NCBI RefSeq assembly: GCF_009601505.1
Contig: NZ_WITC01000017.1
Span: forward strand, 62,001 to 126,000
Source of the DNA: Sinorhizobium terangae
Lineage (GTDB): Bacteria; Pseudomonadota; Alphaproteobacteria; Rhizobiales; Rhizobiaceae
Length of the DNA: 64,000 nt
Direction: 5' to 3'
Shown here: in pieces, positions 11,942 to 20,255 of the stretch
Numbering within the stretch: position 1 is the stretch's first letter
How the letters are laid out: the number at the start of each line of letters is the position of its first letter
Notes under the pieces: generated by a model
Database searches by the model: none
Told to the model about the DNA's origin: nothing
Seen by the model: the letters and a program-made list of their open reading frames with translations, nothing else
Position numbers and translations under genes: made by a program

Positions 11942-12337
11942 TCAGTACCGAACCAGATAGCCGATCACCCAGATCAGCAGTGTCAGAGAAACCGATCCGA
12001 TGATCGTCGCCTTGGCCATCTTCGTCGCGAAATGCTTCTCGTAGCCGTAGCCGAGATCCCACACGAAATGGCGGATGCCGCCGAGCATGTGATGGACGAG
12101 GGCCCAGGTGTAGCCGAAGAGGACGAGCTTGCCGATCCAGGTGCCGAACAGCCAGCTGACCCAATCATAATAGGCGGCACCCGAGGCGGCGGCGATCAGC
12201 CACCAGGCCACGAGGATCGTGCCGAAATAAAGGGCGCCGCCGGTAATGCGATGCACAATCGACATCACCATGGTGGGGATGGGTTTGTAGATTTGAAGAT
12301 GCGGCGAGAGCGGCCGGCTTCTTGTGACATTCGTCAT
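11942..12337 (-). CDS. sdhC: Succinate dehydrogenase cytochrome b556 subunit
   Basis: SdhC (131 aa) is the first gene of sdhCDAB. The N-terminal signature [20 protein letters not shown] and SIVHRITG are diagnostic for the cytochrome b556 family. Three membrane helices follow, and the heme-ligand region [18 protein letters not shown] is present. The ATG at 12335-12337 fits homologs. The operon promoter should be in 12338-12645. Confidence 0.97.
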   Translation of the reverse strand: MTNVTRSRPLSPHLQIYKPIPTMVMSIVHRITGGALYFGTILVAWWLIAAASGAAYYDWVSWLFGTWIGKLVLFGYTWALVHHMLGGIRHFVWDLGYGYEKHFATKMAKATIIGSVSLTLLIWVIGYLVRY

Positions 12338-12645
12338 CGGAACCTCACGGTGTGATCGGATTGCCGCGCCCAAAAACTTGATCGCTTTAGTCCGGTATCG
12401 CACACGATTGTGCGCAATTCAGTCATTCGGACCTTTAATCACCCCAGGGCATCACGACAAGTATCCTTGCGGTGCAAAATAAATAAAATCGATTAGACAA
12501 AAAACGGCATTTTTGAGCCCTGCTGAGACATGGGAGCGAATTAACGATAAGCGCAAAAAACATAAGCAAATCCGTGACATTTGCCCGCAACTGGCCCAGG
12601 ATGGCTTTAACGATTTGTTAAGGATGATCCGGAGGGCACGGCAGA
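12338..12645. promoter_or_regulatory. Divergent spacer between sdhC and a secreted-protein gene, with a 16-bp palindrome
   Basis: This 308-bp gene-free stretch should hold the sdhCDAB promoter (minus) and the promoter of the 12646 gene (plus). The only clear structure is CGCACA-CGAT-TGTGCG at 12399-12414, about 62 bp upstream of the sdhC start, a plausible operator. The right end has the Shine-Dalgarno stretch for the plus-strand gene (CCGGAGG near 12630). No RNA gene or further ORF is convincing here. Confidence 0.4.
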
Positions 12646-13293
12646 ATGGATCTGTTGCGAGTGGTCGGTGCGACCAAAGTCCTGGTACTGGCTTGCGCCC
12701 TGGTAATGCCTGTCGGTCTGCCGGCGGCAGCGGCGAACGGCGCGAGCTTTGGCGACGTCCAGACCCGCACACGCCATGTCCGGCTCAAGCACGGCTTCAG
12801 CCATCATGGCTTTCGCAAATTCCACCGCGACCATCGGTTCTTTGCCGGCTATCGGAGACACCGCTCCGTCATGTCAGGCATCGATGATTTCTCGTCCTTC
12901 ACTTCGCAAGGCCTGCCCAATATTCAGACCCGCACCCGGCACGTACGGCTGAAGCATCACCTGAGGGGCTTCGCGCGGCGTGATTGGCGCCCGGACGTTG
13001 ACGTGGTCGTGATTGGCGGGGGCTTCGGCCCATACGATGCCATAGGGTCCTATGGCGGCGACGACTTTCCTTCGGTCACACCCGGCATCGGAACCTATGC
13101 CGGCGGCATTTCGGCCTTCCGGCAGGAGGGCAACGGCATCTATTTCAGCCGATACGACAACAACAACTATGTGGCTGAGGGTGCGGCCGATCCCGCCCCA
13201 CCGCCTAATCGTGCGAAGATCATCGCCGTCTCGCCGCAACCGAACGACCGCGTCTGCTCGTGGGAACATGGGGTCTGCGTCATCCGGCCATAG
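12646..13293 (+). CDS. Secreted His/Arg-rich protein with a duplicated 11-residue motif, function unknown
   Basis: I do not recognise a family for this 215-aa protein. A signal peptide is clear (hydrophobic VLVLACALVMPVGLPAAAA, cleavage near residue 30). The mature N-terminus is very basic and His-rich, and the motif QTRTRHVRLKH occurs twice, at residues 39-49 and 94-104. The C-terminal half (about 115-215) is neutral to acidic, Gly/Asp/Tyr-rich, with two Cys near the end (RVCSWEHGVCVIRP) that could form a disulfide. The ATG follows a GGAGG-type site. It stands alone, divergent from sdhC. Periplasmic or surface location is inferred. Confidence 0.75.
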   Translation: MDLLRVVGATKVLVLACALVMPVGLPAAAANGASFGDVQTRTRHVRLKHGFSHHGFRKFHRDHRFFAGYRRHRSVMSGIDDFSSFTSQGLPNIQTRTRHVRLKHHLRGFARRDWRPDVDVVVIGGGFGPYDAIGSYGGDDFPSVTPGIGTYAGGISAFRQEGNGIYFSRYDNNNYVAEGAADPAPPPNRAKIIAVSPQPNDRVCSWEHGVCVIRP

Positions 13294-13369
13294 GCGGAAT
13301 AAGGCGGCAGGATGGGCGCGCGGGTGCGTCCGCCCGCCCACCCAAAGACGCGCAAAGTGTGGGCGCCTG

Positions 13370-14032
13370 TCAGCCGAAGCTGTTGGCCGGCTCGAAGCGC
13401 CAGACGGTCGTGCGCTTCACCTCGCTGTCTTCGAGCGCTCGCGTGACCGGCACTTCATAGGTCGAAAGCGCCGTCATCATCTGCCGCGGGCAATAGGCGC
13501 GCCCTGGGTCGCCGACGAGCACGGCAGCACCCGCCCTCGCCAACCCGGCAAGCCAGGGGCGAAGCAGATCGGCAAACCCTTTGTCATAGAAGACGTCGCC
13601 GGCGAGATAGACGTCGGCGTACTTCGGCTCGCCGATGATGTTTCGGTCGCTGAACGCGATTTCGACTCCGTTCAACGCCGCATTCAGCCGTACCGCCGTT
13701 TCCGCCCAGGGATCGATGTCGACGGCGAGGACGGAAGCGGCGCCTGCCTTCATCGCCGCAATCGCGACGAGGCCTGAGCCGGAGGCGAAATCGATCACAC
13801 GGCGGCCGCGCACGGTTTCCGGGCGGTCGAGGACATAACGCGCAAGCCCCTGCCCGCCCGCCCAGGCGAAAGCCCAGAACGGCGGCGGCAGACCTATCTC
13901 CTCAAGCTCCTCCTGCGTCTTCAGCCAAAGATCGTGCGCTTCGCTCGCGAGACGCAGCCGGATCTCCGGTACATGCGGCGGCGAGAGAATGCCCGTGTTG
14001 GCGCGGATGAAGCTTTCGGGATTGGTCTTCAA
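13370..14032 (-). CDS. Class I SAM-dependent methyltransferase, ETFB-lysine-methyltransferase-like
   Basis: About 220 aa. Motif I of the SAM site is VIDFASGSGLVAIAAMKAGA, followed by the acidic post-I residue in VLAVDIDPWA. The segment LPPPFWAFAWAGGQGLARY is typical of the METTL20/ETFB-KMT-like and nicotinamide-methyltransferase-like group, so a protein-lysine substrate is possible but unproven. An in-frame ATG at 14098 would overlap the next gene by 56 nt and lacks a ribosome site. I therefore prefer the TTG at 14032 (MKTNPESFIRANTGIL), which leaves 10 bp to the EVE gene. Confidence 0.8.
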   Translation of the reverse strand: MKTNPESFIRANTGILSPPHVPEIRLRLASEAHDLWLKTQEELEEIGLPPPFWAFAWAGGQGLARYVLDRPETVRGRRVIDFASGSGLVAIAAMKAGAASVLAVDIDPWAETAVRLNAALNGVEIAFSDRNIIGEPKYADVYLAGDVFYDKGFADLLRPWLAGLARAGAAVLVGDPGRAYCPRQMMTALSTYEVPVTRALEDSEVKRTTVWRFEPANSFG

Positions 14033-14042
14033 GGAGAACGTC

Positions 14043-14474
14043 TCAGCGCGGCGGGTTGTCGAGCCCGCCCATGCGGCAGACCTCGATCCACTCCTCATCG
14101 GTAACCGGCTGCACCGAAAGCCGCATCGACGTCACCAGCGACATCTTGGCAAGCTTGGGGTTTTCCTTGATCTCCTTGAGAGAGACCGGGCGCGGCATGT
14201 CCATGACTGCACGGATATCGACGCAGTCCCAACGGGCATCGCCTTCAGCCGTCGAATCCGGGTGCGACAGCGCGCAGACCTCGGTGATGCCGACGATCTC
14301 CAGGCCCTCGTTGGAATGATAGAAGAAGCCCTTGTCGCCGATCTGCATCGCCCGCATGTTGTTGCGCGCCAGGTAGTTGCGAACGCCGGTCCACTCGGTA
14401 CCCTTTTCGCCGGCGTCCTTCTGCATCTGCCAGGACCACTTGTTCGGCTCGGATTTGTAAAGCCAGAAAGCCAT
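14043..14474 (-). CDS. EVE domain-containing protein
   Basis: A single EVE (PUA-like) domain, 143 aa. The opening MAFWLYKSEPNKWSWQMQK and the segment WTGVRNYLARNNMRAMQIGDKGFFYHSN are diagnostic, and VGITEVC follows. EVE domains bind modified bases or nucleotides in RNA or DNA; the actual ligand here is unknown. The ATG at 14472-14474 is the family start; one 9 bp upstream is also in frame. It is packed between the YciI gene and the methyltransferase gene, probably one transcript. Confidence 0.92.
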   Translation of the reverse strand: MAFWLYKSEPNKWSWQMQKDAGEKGTEWTGVRNYLARNNMRAMQIGDKGFFYHSNEGLEIVGITEVCALSHPDSTAEGDARWDCVDIRAVMDMPRPVSLKEIKENPKLAKMSLVTSMRLSVQPVTDEEWIEVCRMGGLDNPPR

Positions 14475-14479
14475 CGCCC

Positions 14480-14773
14480 TCACGCCTCCGGATTGTTGAA
14501 GACCCAGTTGTAGGCCTTGATCTCGACATTCGAGAAGAGGCCGGCCTTGGCATAGGGATCTGCCGCGGCGATCGCTTTCGCCTCCTCAAGCGTCTCGGTC
14601 TTGACGATCACCAGGCTTCCCGTCGGCTTTCCATCCGCCCCAAGAAAGGGCCCGGCGATCTTGAGGATGCCCCTGGCGTTGAGATCATCGAGATAGGCGA
14701 GGTGGTCGGGACGCGTATCCAGCCTGAGTTGCAGGCCGCCGGGCTTGTCCGTGCATAGAAGTGCGAAGAGCAT
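14480..14773 (-). CDS. YciI family protein
   Basis: A 97-aa ferredoxin-like-fold protein of the YciI/YCII family, with MLFALLCTDKPGGLQLR, the conserved RPDHLAYLDDL (His-Asp pair of the putative active site), and AGPFLGADGKPTGSLVIV. Family members include dehalogenase-like and muconolactone-isomerase-like enzymes, but most have no assigned substrate. A perfect AGGAGG precedes the ATG at 14771-14773. It overlaps or abuts the EVE gene start, suggesting co-translation. Confidence 0.9.
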   Translation of the reverse strand: MLFALLCTDKPGGLQLRLDTRPDHLAYLDDLNARGILKIAGPFLGADGKPTGSLVIVKTETLEEAKAIAAADPYAKAGLFSNVEIKAYNWVFNNPEA

Positions 14774-14851
14774 GGTTCCTCCTGACGTTATCGATCGGAG
14801 CGGGAGGCGAGCCGAAAGCCGCTTTACGCTTTTGCCCATCCCGCCGCCGAA

Positions 14852-15853
14852 TCATTCCTGGGTGATCGGGCGCGACATCAACTGCTCCAGGGCGGTGCGG
14901 ACATCGAGCCTTCCGTCGATGATGGCGGCGACCGCTTCGGTGATCGGCATGTCGACACCGAGTTCGTGCGCGACGCGCGCGGCAACCGACGCGGCAAAGG
15001 CGCCCTCGACCAGTTCCCGGCCCTGTCCGCTCGCCGGCCCGTCCCTGCCGAGCGCGATGCCGAAGCGCAGGTTGCGCGACTGATGGCTCGTCGCCGTCAG
15101 CACGAGGTCGCCGAGCCCGGAAAGGCCACGGACGGTATCCGGTTCCCCGCCCTGCGCCACGACGAAGCGCGACATTTCCGCAAGGCCGCGGGAGATCAGC
15201 GCCGCACGGGCCGAATCGCCGAGACCGGCGCCCTCGACGATGCCGCAGGCGATCGCGAGCACGTTCTTGAGCGCCCCGCCAAGCTGCACGCCGATGCGGT
15301 CCGCCGAGGGGTAGAGCCGAAACGTCCGGCCGGAAAGGGTTTCCGCGAGTTCCGTGGCGGTGTCGCTGTCGCGAGCCGCGACGACCATTGCCGTCGGAAG
15401 ACCCCTAGCGATATCGGCGGCAAAGCCGGGACCGGACAGCACACCGACCTTGTGGCCCGGCAGCTCCTCGTCGAGCACTTCCGTCAGGAGCCGGCCGGTC
15501 GATTGCTCCATCCCCTTGGCACAGGTGACGATCGTCGCACCGGTGCCGATCGAGGCGCCATAGCTGCGGGCCGCGGCCCTCTGCTCCTGCGAAGGCATGG
15601 CGAAGAGGATGATATCGGCGTCCATAAGCACGGCGGTATCGGAAGAAAATCCAAGTTCCGCCGGGAGCGGAATGCCGGGCAGGAACGCATCGTTCCGGCG
15701 CGTGCGGTAGCATTGCTCGACCGTCTCCTGTCGCCGGGCAAGCAATGTCACCTTGGCATTGCCGGTCGCCGCCGCGACGGCTGCAAGCGCGGTCCCGAAG
15801 GCTCCGGCTCCAACGACGACGATCTTCGGTTTTTCGCTCATCTTGTCCATCAT
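14852..15853 (-). CDS. gpsA: Glycerol-3-phosphate dehydrogenase [NAD(P)+]
   Basis: GpsA (333 aa) reduces dihydroxyacetone phosphate to sn-glycerol-3-phosphate for phospholipid synthesis. The Rossmann motif is [13 protein letters not shown]. The conserved [17 protein letters not shown], the catalytic-Lys region [15 protein letters not shown] and [11 protein letters not shown] are all present. Its ATG overlaps the tsaD stop in an ATGA arrangement (15850-15853), indicating translational coupling. Confidence 0.97.
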   Translation of the reverse strand: MMDKMSEKPKIVVVGAGAFGTALAAVAAATGNAKVTLLARRQETVEQCYRTRRNDAFLPGIPLPAELGFSSDTAVLMDADIILFAMPSQEQRAAARSYGASIGTGATIVTCAKGMEQSTGRLLTEVLDEELPGHKVGVLSGPGFAADIARGLPTAMVVAARDSDTATELAETLSGRTFRLYPSADRIGVQLGGALKNVLAIACGIVEGAGLGDSARAALISRGLAEMSRFVVAQGGEPDTVRGLSGLGDLVLTATSHQSRNLRFGIALGRDGPASGQGRELVEGAFAASVAARVAHELGVDMPITEAVAAIIDGRLDVRTALEQLMSRPITQE

Positions 15854-16944
15854 GCCTTGGCGCCGCGCTTGCCGGAGCCGATCAATGCCTGCGCCTGGCT
15901 GTCAAGCGGCCAACGCGAGCGCGGCGCAACGTCGAGGCCATCCGCCGCCAGTCCCGCCGCCAGCCGCTCGGCGCCGGCCCAGGCGATCATCGCCGCATTG
16001 TCGGTGCAAAGCTGAAGCGGCGGCGCCACGAAGCGGAAGCCGTTCCGGTCGCAAAGCTCCTGAAGCGTCGCCCGCAGCTCCTGGTTGGCGGCAACCCCAC
16101 CGGCCACAACCAGTGCCGATTGCTCGACGGTCGCGAACTCGGCCTTGAACCGCTTCAGTCCGCGCCCGACACGGTCCTTGAGCGTGCGCGAAATGGCGCG
16201 CTGGAAGGAGGCGCAAATGTCGGCGATATCCTGTTCGGTCACCGGCTCCAGCGATTGCGCCGCCTGGCGAACCGCCGTCTTCAGGCCGGAGAAGGAAAAG
16301 TCGAGCCGCGCGTCGCCGACGAGCGGGCGGGGAAAGTCGAAGCGCTTGGGATCGCCAGTCCGGGCCATATGCTCGACCGCCGGCCCGCCAGGATAGGGAA
16401 GGCCGAGCAGCTTTGCCGTCTTGTCGAAGGCCTCGCCGAGCGCATCGTCGATCGTCGTGCCCCAGCGCTCGTAGTCGCCGACGCCCTTCACGAGGATCAA
16501 TTGCGTGTGGCCGCCCGAGACGAGCAGCATCAGATAGGGAAAGATCAGGCCATCGGTGAGCCGCGCCGTCAGCGCGTGGCCTTCGAGGTGGTTGACCGCA
16601 TAAAGCGGCTTGCCGGTCGCACGCGCAATCGCCTTGCCGGTCATCAGCCCGACGATCAGCCCGCCGATCAGCCCGGGACCACTTGTCGCAGCGATCGCGT
16701 CGATGTCGTCAAGCTTGACGCCGGCGCGCAGCAGCGCTTCCTCGATCAGTGTATCGAGTGCCTCGACGTGGGCGCGCGCGGCAATCTCCGGAACGACGCC
16801 GCCATAGGCGCTATGCTCTTCCAGCTGGCTGAGCACGACATCGCCGAGGATCCGGCCGCTGCCGTCCTTTTCCCGCAGCACGACGGACGCCGCGGTTTCG
16901 TCGCAGCTTGTTTCGATGCCGAGGATACGCAGGGGCGCGGACAT
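15850..16944 (-). CDS. tsaD: tRNA N6-adenosine threonylcarbamoyltransferase
   Basis: TsaD (364 aa) transfers threonylcarbamoyl to A37 of ANN-decoding tRNAs, working with TsaB and TsaE. It begins [20 protein letters not shown], has the metal-binding HLEGH motif ([12 protein letters not shown]), the signature LVSGGHTQL and the ATP-site [13 protein letters not shown]. The frame is open upstream into a palindromic repeat, so the ATG at 16942-16944 is preferred. gpsA follows with a 4-nt overlap. Confidence 0.97.
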   Translation of the reverse strand: MSAPLRILGIETSCDETAASVVLREKDGSGRILGDVVLSQLEEHSAYGGVVPEIAARAHVEALDTLIEEALLRAGVKLDDIDAIAATSGPGLIGGLIVGLMTGKAIARATGKPLYAVNHLEGHALTARLTDGLIFPYLMLLVSGGHTQLILVKGVGDYERWGTTIDDALGEAFDKTAKLLGLPYPGGPAVEHMARTGDPKRFDFPRPLVGDARLDFSFSGLKTAVRQAAQSLEPVTEQDIADICASFQRAISRTLKDRVGRGLKRFKAEFATVEQSALVVAGGVAANQELRATLQELCDRNGFRFVAPPLQLCTDNAAMIAWAGAERLAAGLAADGLDVAPRSRWPLDSQAQALIGSGKRGAKA

Positions 16945-17001
16945 AGGTGGTCTACTCAAAGATTGCGGTCGCAAGGAAAGGTGGGTACACGGAACTTGTG
17001 T

Positions 17002-17103
17002 CAGCGCCGTGCGTCTTTCAGAAGCACAAAGGACGCTGTAACGCTTTGAACTGCTGCATGGTTTCATCCTTAAATCGGTCCCGATTTAAGGAACCATGCA
17101 GTA
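17002..17103. repeat. RIME-like palindromic repeat, copy 2
   Basis: A diverged full-length copy in the 176-bp tsaD-hemC divergent spacer: CAGCGCCGTGCGTC...GCACAAAGGACGCTGTAACGCTTTGAA, then a palindrome built on TTAAATCGGTCCCGATTTAA with outer arms TGCATGGTT/AACCATGCA. The first stem has decayed, while the second stem differs in base content from copy 1 but keeps its pairing. It occupies most of the region where both promoters must lie. Confidence 0.8.
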
Positions 17104-17120
17104 ACAATGGATGACCGAGG

Positions 17121-18050
17121 ATGCAAACAAAACCTTTCCGCATCGGCACGCGCGGCAGCCCGCTGGCGCTCGCCCAGACGCATGAGACGCGTGACCGGCT
17201 CGCCGCCGCTCATGGTCTGCCGCCGGAAATGTTCGAGATCGTGATCCTTTCCACCAAGGGGGACCGGATCACCGACCGGTCGCTTGCGGAGATCGGCGGC
17301 AAGGGCCTGTTCACCGAGGAACTCGAACAACAGCTTTTGTCGGGAGACCTCGATTTCGCCGTGCATTCGTCGAAGGACATGCCGACAAAGCTGCCTGATG
17401 GGCTGTTCCTCTCCGCCTTCCTGCCGCGCGAGGATATACGCGATGCCTTTGTTGGGCGGACAGCACCGAAACTGCTGGACCTGCCGCACGGCGCCACGGT
17501 CGGCTCGTCGTCGCTACGCCGTCAGGCGCTCATTCGGCGCCTGCGGCCCGACGTCAACGTGATCACCTATCGCGGCCAGGTCGAAACGCGGCTGCGCAAG
17601 CTCGCAGAAGGCCAGGTCGACGGCACGCTGCTCGCCTATGCCGGCCTGAAGCGGCTCGGCATGACCGACGTCCCGACAGAACTGCTTGATCCGGAGGAAT
17701 TTCCGCCAGCGCCGGCGCAAGGGGCGATCTGCATCGAAAGCCGTATCGGCGACCCGCGCGTCAATACATTGCTTGCCGCCATCGACGATCCGCGCACGCA
17801 CGAGGCCGTTGCCTGCGAACGCGGTTTTCTCGCGACGCTCGACGGTTCCTGCCGCACGCCGATCGCCGGCCACGCCCAGTCGGACGGCACGCATATCCGC
17901 TTTGCCGGCATGATCCTGACGCCGGATGGCACAACCTGCCATCGCATCGCCGTCGAGGGCAAGGCGACGGAGGCGACCGAACTCGGGCGCCGGGCCGGCG
18001 AAGAGATCCGCGCCAAGGCCGGACCGGGATTTTTCTCGAGCTGGACGTGA
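17121..18050 (+). CDS. hemC: Porphobilinogen deaminase (hydroxymethylbilane synthase)
   Basis: HemC (309 aa) condenses four porphobilinogens into hydroxymethylbilane. It begins [19 protein letters not shown] and has [28 protein letters not shown] and the dipyrromethane cofactor Cys244 in [13 protein letters not shown]. The length is typical. The TGA is followed 4 bp later by the hemD start, so the two are one unit. The promoter must lie inside or next to the repeat at 17002-17103. Confidence 0.98.
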   Translation: MQTKPFRIGTRGSPLALAQTHETRDRLAAAHGLPPEMFEIVILSTKGDRITDRSLAEIGGKGLFTEELEQQLLSGDLDFAVHSSKDMPTKLPDGLFLSAFLPREDIRDAFVGRTAPKLLDLPHGATVGSSSLRRQALIRRLRPDVNVITYRGQVETRLRKLAEGQVDGTLLAYAGLKRLGMTDVPTELLDPEEFPPAPAQGAICIESRIGDPRVNTLLAAIDDPRTHEAVACERGFLATLDGSCRTPIAGHAQSDGTHIRFAGMILTPDGTTCHRIAVEGKATEATELGRRAGEEIRAKAGPGFFSSWT

Positions 18051-18054
18051 GCCG

Positions 18055-18768
18055 ATGCGCGTGCTCGTCACTCGGCCGCGCCCGGCCGCTACCGCGACGG
18101 CGCTGAAGCTCGAGGCGATGGGCCACGAAGCGATCCTGCTGCCGCTGATGCAGGCGGAGCATCTCGTGGCCGCTGTCGAGACCGCATTGAAGCAAAGCCA
18201 TGGCGCGATCGCACTAACAAGCGCGGAAGCGACCCGGGCGCTGGCCGCGCTTGGTCGCGCGCTTGAACCCCACCTTGCAACACCGCTCTTCTGCGTCGGC
18301 CAGGCGACCGGCCGTGCCGCTGCGGAGCTCGGGTTCACCGACATTCATGTCGGCCCCGGCACGGGCGAAGGTCTTGCCGAAACGATTGCAGCCGCATTCG
18401 CCGGGGGAACCCGCGAACCGCTCCTTTATCTTGCCGGTTCGCCGCGCTCCGATGGCCTCGAACGGGCGCTGCGGCAGCGCGGCGTCGATTACAGCACCGT
18501 CGAATGCTATCGGATGGCGCCGATCGCCTGTCGCCCAGACGAGCTCTCCAGCCTTCTGCGCGCGGGGCGGTTTGACGCCGTATTGCTCTATTCACGCCAA
18601 ACCGCGCGGCAGTTTGCCGCTCTTCTCTCGCAGAGCCGCCTTAGCGCTGCTGCCTTTGCCCGGCGCTATCTCTGCCTGAGTGCAGCGATAGCGGAGGTCT
18701 TGCCGGCTGACGCAGCGGCGGAAGTCGCCATAATGCCCGACGAACAGCACCTTCTGAAGCTGCTCTGA
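18055..18768 (+). CDS. hemD: Uroporphyrinogen-III synthase
   Basis: HemD (237 aa) closes hydroxymethylbilane with inversion of ring D. The sequence is weakly conserved as usual, but MRVLVTRPRPAATATALKLEAMGHEAILLP, SAEATRALA, FCVGQATGRAAAELGF, a GTGEGL motif and LLYSRQTARQFAALL are typical. It lies directly after hemC and before the Mic60-like gene, which supports the assignment. Confidence 0.94.
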   Translation: MRVLVTRPRPAATATALKLEAMGHEAILLPLMQAEHLVAAVETALKQSHGAIALTSAEATRALAALGRALEPHLATPLFCVGQATGRAAAELGFTDIHVGPGTGEGLAETIAAAFAGGTREPLLYLAGSPRSDGLERALRQRGVDYSTVECYRMAPIACRPDELSSLLRAGRFDAVLLYSRQTARQFAALLSQSRLSAAAFARRYLCLSAAIAEVLPADAAAEVAIMPDEQHLLKLL

Positions 18769-18982
18769 TAGGCGCGCGAAGCGGTATTTAAGCGATGGTC
18801 TGCCGCATGGTCGCGGCGTGAACAGCAAAGCCGGCAGCGGTTTTCCGCGCACGCGCCAACCTTCCTTGGGGTCATCTGACGGCATTTCCAGCAAAAACCG
18901 AGTTGGGGGCTTTCCCTCACGAGTTCGCCTGACTACGTTTGTCGCAATAGGCTGACTGGCAATACAACGGTAAGAGGTCACC

Positions 18983-20236
18983 ATGGTATCGGAAAACCCG
19001 CCGCGCCGCTCGAAATCCGAGAAGGAACCGTTGACGATCGACCTCCAGGCGGAAAAGACGGCGACCGACGAAGCCGAATCTGTCGCAAGCCAGGAATCGA
19101 TTACTGACGAGCCTGCCGAGATTTCGACGAGCCAGGCAGAAAGCGAAAATGCAGCGGATGCGGCAGATGCCGCCGATGGAAAAGAACAGACGGAGGAGGA
19201 GCGCGCCGATGCCGCCGCGGCCGCCTTCGACGAAGAGCCCCCGCATTTGAGCAACGAGACGATGGCACAGCCGGCGCAGCAGAGGCAGGCGACGAGCGCC
19301 GGCGCGCTGGCGGCCGGCATTCTCGGCGGTCTCGTGACGCTCGCCGGCGCCGGCGTGCTGCAATATGCCGGTTATATTCCGCCGCTCGGACCGGATCGCG
19401 GCAGCGCCGCCCTCGAGCAAAGCCTTGCCAGCGAAATCGAGGCAATCAAGACGCAGATCGCATCGCAATCGGCGCCGGCGACAGATATCGGCCCGCTGGA
19501 GAACCGTCTGGCGGCGCTGGAACAGGCCGCCAAGCAGCCGGGCGGCGCGGGCGCGCCGCAGATCACTGCGCTCGAAGCGGAAGTCGCCAATCTGACCAAG
19601 GAAGTCGCCGGACTGAAAGCCAGCCTCGCCGACGCCGAACAGTCGGCAGCCGCCGCCAAGGCCGAGCTTGCCGGACGCATCGACCAGGCGGAACAGAAGC
19701 TCAACGAGCCGGTCAACGACATAGAGATGGCGAAGGCCGTCGCCGTCACGGCGCTGAAGACCGCGATCGATCGCGGCGGGCCCTTCCTGGCCGAACTCGA
19801 CGCGCTGCGCAGCATTGCGCCTGACGACGCGGCGGTGAAGGCTCTGGCTCAAGACGCCGGAACCGGCGTGGCGACGCGGACCGACCTTCGCGCGGGCTTC
19901 CCGCAAACGGCAGACGCGATGCTCGACGCGCTCAACCAGCCCGATCCGAACGAGGGCATTTTCGCTCGCCTCGTTTCAAGCGCCATGTCCGGCATCCGCA
20001 TCCGGCCGGTCGGCAGCGTCGAGGGCGACACGCCGGAGGCCGTGATCGCGCGCATCGAGGACAAGCTCAACAATGGCGATCTCAAGGGCGCATCGTTGGA
20101 GTGGGGAGGCCTGCCCGAAGCGGCGAAGTCGGCCGGCGCGGGTTTCAAGGCGAAGCTCGATCAGCGCCTGCGGGTCGAGACCGCCATTGATGCCGCCGTG
20201 GCGCAAACCATGACGCGTACCGGCACCGCCGGCTAA
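18983..20236 (+). CDS. Mitofilin/Mic60-like inner-membrane protein (COG4223)
   Basis: A 417-aa protein with four parts. An acidic, disordered N-terminus (about 1-100) contains Ala/Asp/Glu-rich tracts. One transmembrane helix follows near 107-128 (AGALAAGILGGLVTLAGAGVLQY). A periplasmic coiled coil spans roughly 135-245. The C-terminal domain carries RSIAPDDAAVKAL and ends in the mitofilin signature region. In alphaproteobacteria, Mic60, the ancestor of the mitochondrial cristae organiser, is encoded between heme genes, exactly as here between hemD and hemY. A ribosome site AAGAGG precedes the ATG; the 214-bp gap to hemD allows its own promoter. Confidence 0.85.
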   Translation: MVSENPPRRSKSEKEPLTIDLQAEKTATDEAESVASQESITDEPAEISTSQAESENAADAADAADGKEQTEEERADAAAAAFDEEPPHLSNETMAQPAQQRQATSAGALAAGILGGLVTLAGAGVLQYAGYIPPLGPDRGSAALEQSLASEIEAIKTQIASQSAPATDIGPLENRLAALEQAAKQPGGAGAPQITALEAEVANLTKEVAGLKASLADAEQSAAAAKAELAGRIDQAEQKLNEPVNDIEMAKAVAVTALKTAIDRGGPFLAELDALRSIAPDDAAVKALAQDAGTGVATRTDLRAGFPQTADAMLDALNQPDPNEGIFARLVSSAMSGIRIRPVGSVEGDTPEAVIARIEDKLNNGDLKGASLEWGGLPEAAKSAGAGFKAKLDQRLRVETAIDAAVAQTMTRTGTAG

Positions 20237-20255
20237 AAGGAGGCAAGAAGAATAG

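Noticed and set aside
12513-12887. Additional small ORFs in the sdhC upstream gap on both strands
   Set aside because: No ribosome sites, composition unlike neighbours, and they overlap the real secreted-protein gene in other frames.
16945-17067. N-terminal extension of TsaD
   Set aside because: The frame upstream crosses the palindromic repeat and has no TsaD homology.
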